Assembly (NCBI GenBank): GCA_032358165.1
Contig: JAALGY010000001.1
Span: forward strand, 1,860,001-1,924,000
Origin: Diplosphaera chodatii
Lineage: Eukaryota > Chlorophyta > Trebouxiophyceae > Prasiolales > Stichococcaceae
Direction of reading: 5' to 3'
DNA: 64,000 nucleotides
Shown here in pieces: positions 58,494-64,000 of the stretch. Position numbers and translations under genes: made by a program. The stretch's first letter is position 1. The number at the start of each line of letters is the position of its first letter. The notes below the pieces were generated by a model. That model ran no database searches and was not told the DNA's origin. It worked only from the letters and a program-made list of their open reading frames with translations.

Positions 58494-58731
58494 GATGCTT
58501 AGCAAGCGATGATGTTTTTCACAAGGATATGCGCACTTCACACTGTAAGTGAGTTTATGCGGGTTCCCAGCCGAGCCATGGACATCACGTGAATCGCACT
58601 GAAGCTGGGCATTTGGATGTTTGCAGCTGACGCTAATCAACAATCACGCGTATGTATGTGCAGTGCTCCTGGAGCGCGTGCTCATACACGTTGCCAGCCA
58701 GCAATGTGCTGAAGCCCTCGAGTGACTTGGG
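58494..58731. promoter_or_regulatory. 238-bp bidirectional promoter, ISCA2 / LTO1
   Basis: Only 238 bp lie between the start codons of two genes of iron-sulfur metabolism. An in-frame TGA at 58723-58725 precedes the LTO1 ATG, supporting that start. No known metal-response motif was identified by eye. Confidence 0.6.
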
Positions 58732-59547
58732 ATGGCTGACCTGTTCGACTCGACGGTCAACCTTGAGGAGCAGCATGTGGCCGACGGCTACCAGAAGGGC
58801 GTCGAGTGCGTTCCGACGCACATCCTCTGCTTTTTTCTGCCGCGTGCGGATCAGACCCACCCCGTCAAGCCTGCCTGCGCATGCCGCAAACTCTGTAAGC
58901 TCCATGCTGTAGGCTTCCATGATTTCGGCGCAGGGACGGCAGGGTGGCTGGGCTGCTGGAGGGCCGCGACATGGGCAAGGCGAAGGGCTATGAGATAGGG
59001 TACGAGGTCGGCCTCTACGAAGGTGGGGTCCCCTATACTTGCCACTGGCCCGGTGGTGCAGGTGCCACCAAGACCTGGCCAGCATGGCCCTCAATGACAG
59101 TCGGCCACGGACCACGTCACCATGAACATGACCCCACTCATGCAGGCTGCGTGGCAGGGTGGCGGCAACAACAGCAGCAGGACCCGGCTGCGCTGCCGGC
59201 CCGGGTGGAGGCCGCCATCACGTCACTGGAGGCGCTGCTCGCACGCATGCCGCTGGACGACCCCAAGGTGCGCCGCCTGCTGCCGTTTTTTGCGCTGGTA
59301 CAGTGTGTGGCCTGCTTGCGAGCAGCGTACATTGATGCCCGGACGGTCAAGGGCGGCCATGTAGCCACATATTGCCGCAGGCACCACGCTGATATGTGTG
59401 TAAGCTGTGCAGGACGACAGCCTGCTGGAGGTGTTGGAGGCGATGCGGGGGAAGTTCAAGACCATTGTTGCAATGCTGGGTACTGCTGAGGCGTACGCCA
59501 GCAAAGATGCGCCGCCTGCAGCGTCAGCGGCAGCGCTGGACTTCTGA
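58732..59547 (+). CDS. LTO1: LTO1 (ORAOV1) homologue, Fe-S targeting adaptor
   Basis: With YAE1, LTO1 links the cytosolic Fe-S targeting complex to the ribosome-recycling ATPase ABCE1/Rli1. Exons 58732-58805, 58934-59022, 59146-59267 and 59413-59547 give 139 residues, about the family size. The spliced protein contains the diagnostic deca-GX3 motif: ten glycines exactly four residues apart from G19 to G55 (DGYQKGVEDGRVAGLLEG followed by RDMGKAKGYEIGYEVGLYEG). Because it crosses an intron, it confirms the first splice. The rest is helical (RVEAAITSLEALLARMPLDD, SLLEVLEAMRGKFKTIVAML). The C-terminus is LDF, which fits the [LIV]-[DES]-[WF] tripeptide by which clients or adaptors bind the CIA targeting complex. 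The start is ATG 58732, with an upstream in-frame stop. Confidence 0.93.
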
Positions 59548-59923
59548 GGCAATGGCGGGGTCGGCGTCAGAGCGCAGAGGCGTCAGCAGTCCGCAGCAAG
59601 GCTTCAGCGAGGTGCTGGCGCCTGGCGGCAGGTGCACCAGCCCAGGCCCGGACCGAGCTGCAAGCACAGCCCAGCATGCTGGTCATGCGTGGCTGCGCTT
59701 AGCTCTGTCCCGCTGCGTCGGTGATCGCAGAGCAGCTGTCAAGCTGCGCAGGACAGTCAGAGCCTCAGCATGCACCAGCAGTGAGCTGCCGGCTGCGGGC
59801 GTGCAAGGTCGCCAAGCGTGGTTGCAAATGTGCTGCGGCTCTCCCTCAGGTGTGCTGATGTGTGAGGCACCAACCAGCAGCTGCCCGTGCGTCTGGTCTG
59901 CTGCACACGCTGTGGACAACAAC

Positions 59924-59997
59924 CGGGTGCTTCCTGCACTTCCAGATACATGACTTGAATCGGGTGCTTCCTGCACTTCCAGATACATGACTTGAAT
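59924..59997. repeat. Perfect 37-bp tandem duplication
   Basis: Two identical 37-bp units (59924-59960 and 59961-59997), each starting CGGGTGCTTCCTGCACTTCC, lie head to tail in the LTO1 3' flank. Confidence 0.95.
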
Positions 59998-60004
59998 CAA
60001 AAGT

Positions 60005-60029
60005 CACGAGCCTGTGGCTACGGCTCGTG
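60005..60029. repeat. 8-bp inverted repeat
   Basis: CACGAGCC at 60005-60012 pairs perfectly with GGCTCGTG at 60022-60029 across a 9-nt loop, directly after the tandem duplication. Confidence 0.8.
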
Positions 60030-61047
60030 CCTGACAATGTCTGGCTGGTTTGCTCAGGACATGGAGCAACTGGCTTGATGGAGCAGCAATGTGCACAAGT
60101 CCCTCATCCGGCATCACAACCACGCCTGTGAGCTGCTGACAAGTGAAACACAGGCAAGGTCGCTTTCGGGTGCTGGGAGGTGGATCTGCAGCTTCTAAAC
60201 CGGTGGAGCAATGAGCATTTGGTGTTATGCCCTGCCAGCCTGTTCCTGCCTACCGCTTGAGCTGCTTGTAACTGAGCTGTTGAACTGAGCTATGAATCTC
60301 CAGGCTGACACACCTCAGCACTGACCACCTGCATGCATATTGCTGGTGCGCGTGACTTGTGTGCCGCAACTTCCAATTTCCCGCAGCCTGTACTTGGTGG
60401 TGCCAACGACCTCATGCCCGCAAGCTTGTATAACTCATGCCTACTTCCGTCGGTAACTATCCTCTGCGCATTTGCATTTCGTGGCCACATCAACATTGAA
60501 GCTGCGTAGGTAGACCGAGCTTGAAGCAAGCATCCTCCTGGGCTACAGGAACCGGGCAGTCCCCTGCCCCGTACAGCCGTACTGCCACTCCCGCCACAGG
60601 GTATTCAATGGGAAGCCACACGCTCGCAGGCATTTCTTGCGCTGCGGTCGTGGAATCGCGGTGCAAACATGTATGTGATCATACTGCTCTTTGGGAGGTA
60701 CTTGTTGACGCAAGGCAAGTGGTCCTGCTCTCTATTAAGGCACAGCTGTAGGTCATTTTGTGACCTTCTGTCAGTCAGCATCCCGTGATAACCTGCGAAA
60801 GAGGCAAGTAACAGTGTCAAGCAGGCGTGGAAAGCTTCGCAGATCAGCATATACCGCACCGCGCGTGCCTGTAGATTCTGCTGCTCCCAGCTGCGGCTGT
60901 GGCGCCGCTGCATGCGGCGCTGACGATACCGCATCAGCCGCCACACACTCAGCAATGTGAGGCGCCCTGCAAGGATGCAGCTGTGGGTGCGGCGCGCCAG
61001 CTAGCGAAGGGGCAGGATTGCAGCAACAGCGTGGGCGGCGCATCAGC

Positions 61048-64000
61048 ATGGGCGCCTGCTGCAGCGCCCCGGGGGCGGCCGACGGCAGCGCATCGGTCAG
61101 CCGCCGCAGCGGCAGCAGAAAGGGCGGCGCGGCGCAGAGCAGCCTGGCGCCCCTGCAGCACAACCACCTGGACCCGGGCCTCAGCGACACGCATGAATAC
61201 ATGGGGCGCCTGGGGCGGGGCGGCACCGGCGAGATCTGCGCCTTCCGCGACAGCCGCAATGGGCAGCAGGTCTGCAGCGCTGCACCCACCCTGTAACACG
61301 GACCATCATCGCCGCTGCCTCAGCACACGCACCTGACATAGATTAGGCACACATTCGCATGCGACACATGTCGCAGTGCACAGCCACAGAAGCGCATGGC
61401 AATCGTGTCCATTCAAGGCCCGTGTGTTGACCTGCCTGTCGCATCGTGCAGGTGGCCATCAAGCTGATCAGGCGGCCGCTGCCGCGCATCGTGGCCACCA
61501 ACCTGCTGCGGGAGATCCTGGTCAGTCGCGCAAGCAGAGCGGCCGGCAGTTCATCTCAGACCCTGCGTGATGCCCCGCCAATGCCTGGGATGTTGTGCCC
61601 TTCCCAGCATGCCAACAGCAGAGGTGTCCTTTGCTGTAATGCAGATCCAGGCGCAGCTGGGAGAGGGGCATGTCAACATCATCCAGGCCAGGGAGGTGTG
61701 TGGAGACATCCCAGCATGCCATGACCAAGTGAATCAGCTGGCAGCAAGCGTTAGGCAGTCGCAAGGTCTGCACTCCCAGTCAGTAAGGGCTCAACAGCGC
61801 CTGGCGCTTGTGCCCTCATCAAGGTGTGGAACGCCGGACGCGCCCTCTAGCAGGCTTGCTGTGTGCACTCTGCAGGTCATGCTGACGTCGGACCACCTGT
61901 GCCTGGTGATGGAGCTGGCGGCCGGCGGCACACTGATGCACCATGTGTCTGACCGCCACGCACGGGCTCGGCCAGGCAGCGCCACCCCGGGGCTGTCCGA
62001 GGACGAGGCCCGCTACTTCTTCACCGTGAGATGCATTGATTTCTGCATGCAGACGACCTCTTCTGGACAGCTTTGCTTGTTGTCGTCAGTCATGCCCTCG
62101 CAGCCAGCATATGCATGGCGAAAAGTGGCAGCTTTGCTACTGCTCATAGTAAACCGCCAAAGTAAGACATCAGCAACTGCCCAGCGAAGACCCGTCACTT
62201 ACTGCTCTCGCGCTTGTTTCCATGCAGCAATTCATCAATGCCGTCAGCTTTTGCCACGACAACAACGTGGCGCACAGGTGGGACTGCTGCCTCACCCCAC
62301 AAACTGACCCACGCTTCCGCCCGCCGCATGTAGCATGCCGTTGATGAACAAATAACATGCCCACAGGCTTGCGCTTGATCTGGCATGATCCGCTAGTGTG
62401 ACAATGTGTCTTGCTACTCCTGACAGAGACCTCAAGCTGGACAACACGCTGCTGGACGGCTCCAAGCCGCCGCTGGTGAAGCTGTGCGACTTCGGGTTCG
62501 CCAAGGACTTCGAGCCCGGCCAGAACCTGATGACCAACATCGGGTGAGCCTGCCTCCTGCTCAGTGCACACTGTGAGCACTCAGTTGCTCATGTACTACA
62601 AGGTACCAAACCATTTGGCGGGTGCAGCTGCCGACACAGATGAGCCAACAGGGAGTGGTCACCTCCTGGCTCACCAGGGGAGAGGCTGGCTGGGACGAGA
62701 TCCCGAAGCGAGTCCTCACTGGCGTCTGTGTCACTGCAGGACGCCGACGTACATGTCGCCGGCGCAGCTGCACCGCCACCCCTCCAAGGAGGGCTACGTG
62801 GGCACCGCGGTGGACGTGTGGGCGGTCGGCGTCCTGCTGTCGGTCATGCTGCTCGGTGCGCCCCACTGTCCCAGACATCAGCGCCTCCTGCTGCAGAAGC
62901 TGGGCGTGCGACTGGTACTGGTCAGCGTCTCAGACAGCGGCAGCAAGCTGATTATATGCAGCTGCACCTGGGAACGAAAGGCGTGGCACAGTACCAACTT
63001 CAGCTGTTCATCGTTCACGGGTGGCTGATGCACGTCAGGAACACCTGGAGTATGGCTGGAAGCCCAGCGTATGTTTGCCCATTAGGTTCCCCCTTGATGC
63101 AGGCTGCTTCCCCTTCGACCACGTGGACAACCCGGACCCCAACAGCCGCTCAGCGCAGATGGAGGTGTGGGCGCAGCAGGTGCACGGCCGCTGGCACGAC
63201 CTGCCCGCCGTTGCCCCCGTCGTCGACCGGGTGCATTCCCTTTCCCACCCCAGGCCTATCCCTTGCAAGAATGTAGGTTCTGTTTGGTTTGTCGCCATGG
63301 CCCGCCATCGGCGCCCTTGACAACCAGGCACGCCGCACCGCCAGACACCTGAATAGTTGGCCACCTAGTGAGCTGGACGAGTGAGCAGCGAGCTATGTGG
63401 CTCAGCAGAAAGCGGCCATGCACACAGCGGTTGGCTGATGTGCGGTCCCCACGGCAGCCCTGCAGGCTGCCAGCATCCTTGCACGTGCAGAGCAGTGCTG
63501 CGTGTGCAGGGATGAGCGTGCAGCCTGCGGCATCATGCCTGTGGTATGCTGTGCTTTCTGCGTCCGGCCTTCAGACAGCAATGTGCTAAGAGGGCTGACA
63601 TGTGCCCACATTTGCCGCGCAGCTGTCGCGCCAGGTGTTCCATCTGCTGGACCGCATCTTCGTGGTCGACGAGGAGCAGCGCATCACCATCCAGCAGGTC
63701 CGGCGCTCGCTGTGTGGAATGGGAACAGCCGCTGACCCTGCAACCAGGCTTCACCAACCGCACATACCGATGCGCGGTGTCTTACGCTGCAGTGGCCAAC
63801 ATACTGCACATGCAAAATGCACCACATCCGGCTCACAACACCTGATTGGCCGTCGGAAATTTCGTGTCAAAATAACGGTCAATTGACGGTCGAATCTCCG
63901 ATCTTCTTGTAGATCCGGGAGCATCCCTGGTTTGCGCAGCCGCCCGCGCCGACCTTCTCGGCGGCGATGGTGCAGCTGGAGGTGGAGCAGCGGCAGCTGG
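61048..64000 (+). CDS. SnRK2-like Ser/Thr protein kinase, 3' end beyond window
   Basis: Exons 61048-61269, 61452-61520, 61645-61695, 61876-62025, 62228-62277, 62427-62543, 62740-62855, 63103-63230, 63623-63697 and 63913 to the edge, all in phase. Catalytic features: Gly-loop G56-R-G-G-T-G61, VAIK with K78, helix-C E95 (LREI), HRDLKLDN with D182, DFG at 202-204 and the substrate-loop end [23 protein letters not shown] and the C-lobe block [12 protein letters not shown] suggest the SnRK2 branch. IREHPWF near the edge marks the end of the kinase core. The N-terminus begins MGACCS, with Gly2, Cys4, Cys5 and Ser6 fitting N-myristoylation plus palmitoylation, then a basic Ser/Gly-rich linker, so a membrane location is likely. 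The APE glutamate is replaced by A228. The boundary of exon 63103-63230 is uncertain because an earlier GT is also possible. Confidence 0.9.

Larger units (their letters stand above)
59548..61047. other. LTO1 3' flank and kinase upstream region
   Basis: 1.5 kb between two rightward-reading genes. It holds a 37-bp tandem duplication, a short hairpin and a TGTAA at 60267-60271. The right part should contain the kinase promoter. No exon was recognised. Confidence 0.45.

Noticed and set aside
1..64000. CRISPR arrays, rRNA, tRNA, phage or viral genes
   Set aside because: No regularly spaced repeats, no cloverleaf or rRNA sequence, and no viral or transposase motifs were recognised on either strand.

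Overview
The window is nuclear DNA from a eukaryote, most likely a chlorophyte green alga. It is GC-rich (roughly 60%, visibly higher in exons) and densely intron-split: almost every gene has 4 to 16 short exons bounded by GT..(C/T)GCAG. There are alanine- and glycine-rich low-complexity proteins, chloroplast- or lumen-type leaders, and TGTAA elements (the green-algal polyadenylation signal) downstream of several genes. I see no prokaryotic operon, rRNA, tRNA, CRISPR or transposon signature. The species cannot be named from this alone. Gene models below were built by hand: exons were joined only where acceptor, donor and reading-frame phase agree, and each complete model sums to a multiple of three.

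Layout. 1-9.9 kb (minus): an R2R3-MYB gene, and below it a chain of exons for an unrecognised helical protein that runs off the left edge and is frame-compatible with the MYB. 11.4-13.1 kb (plus): a DnaJ-type zinc-finger protein with a plastid-like leader. 13.9-18.7 kb (minus): a 784-residue TauE/SafE transporter. 19.5-21.0 kb (plus): ITPase. 21.4-22.5 kb (minus): an intronless 2OG-Fe(II) dioxygenase. 23.0-24.6 kb (minus): TRAPPC5. 25.4-27.9 kb (plus): a TPR protein with a twin-arginine lumenal-type leader. 28.4-32.2 kb (plus): a secreted Cys-rich protein with a GPI-type tail. 33.7-50.3 kb: four bZIP transcription factor genes in a row (-,-,+,-). 50.8-51.3 kb (minus): a small orphan gene. 51.8-54.7 kb (minus): an unrecognised coiled-coil protein. 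54.9-56.6 kb (plus): a second Cys-rich secreted protein. 57.2-58.5 kb (minus): ISCA2. 58.7-59.5 kb (plus): LTO1. 61.0 kb to the right edge (plus): an SnRK2-like kinase with an acylation-type N-terminus.

Themes. ISCA2 (late [4Fe-4S] assembly) and LTO1 (adaptor that targets Fe-S clusters to ABCE1) are divergent across only 238 bp. The four bZIP genes share a phase-2 intron inside the basic region, and three have an identical 76-nt basic-region exon, so they look like a local duplication cluster. Two Cys-rich secreted proteins share a module and an intron position. Four introns appear to use GC instead of GT donors, the best one supported by family alignment.
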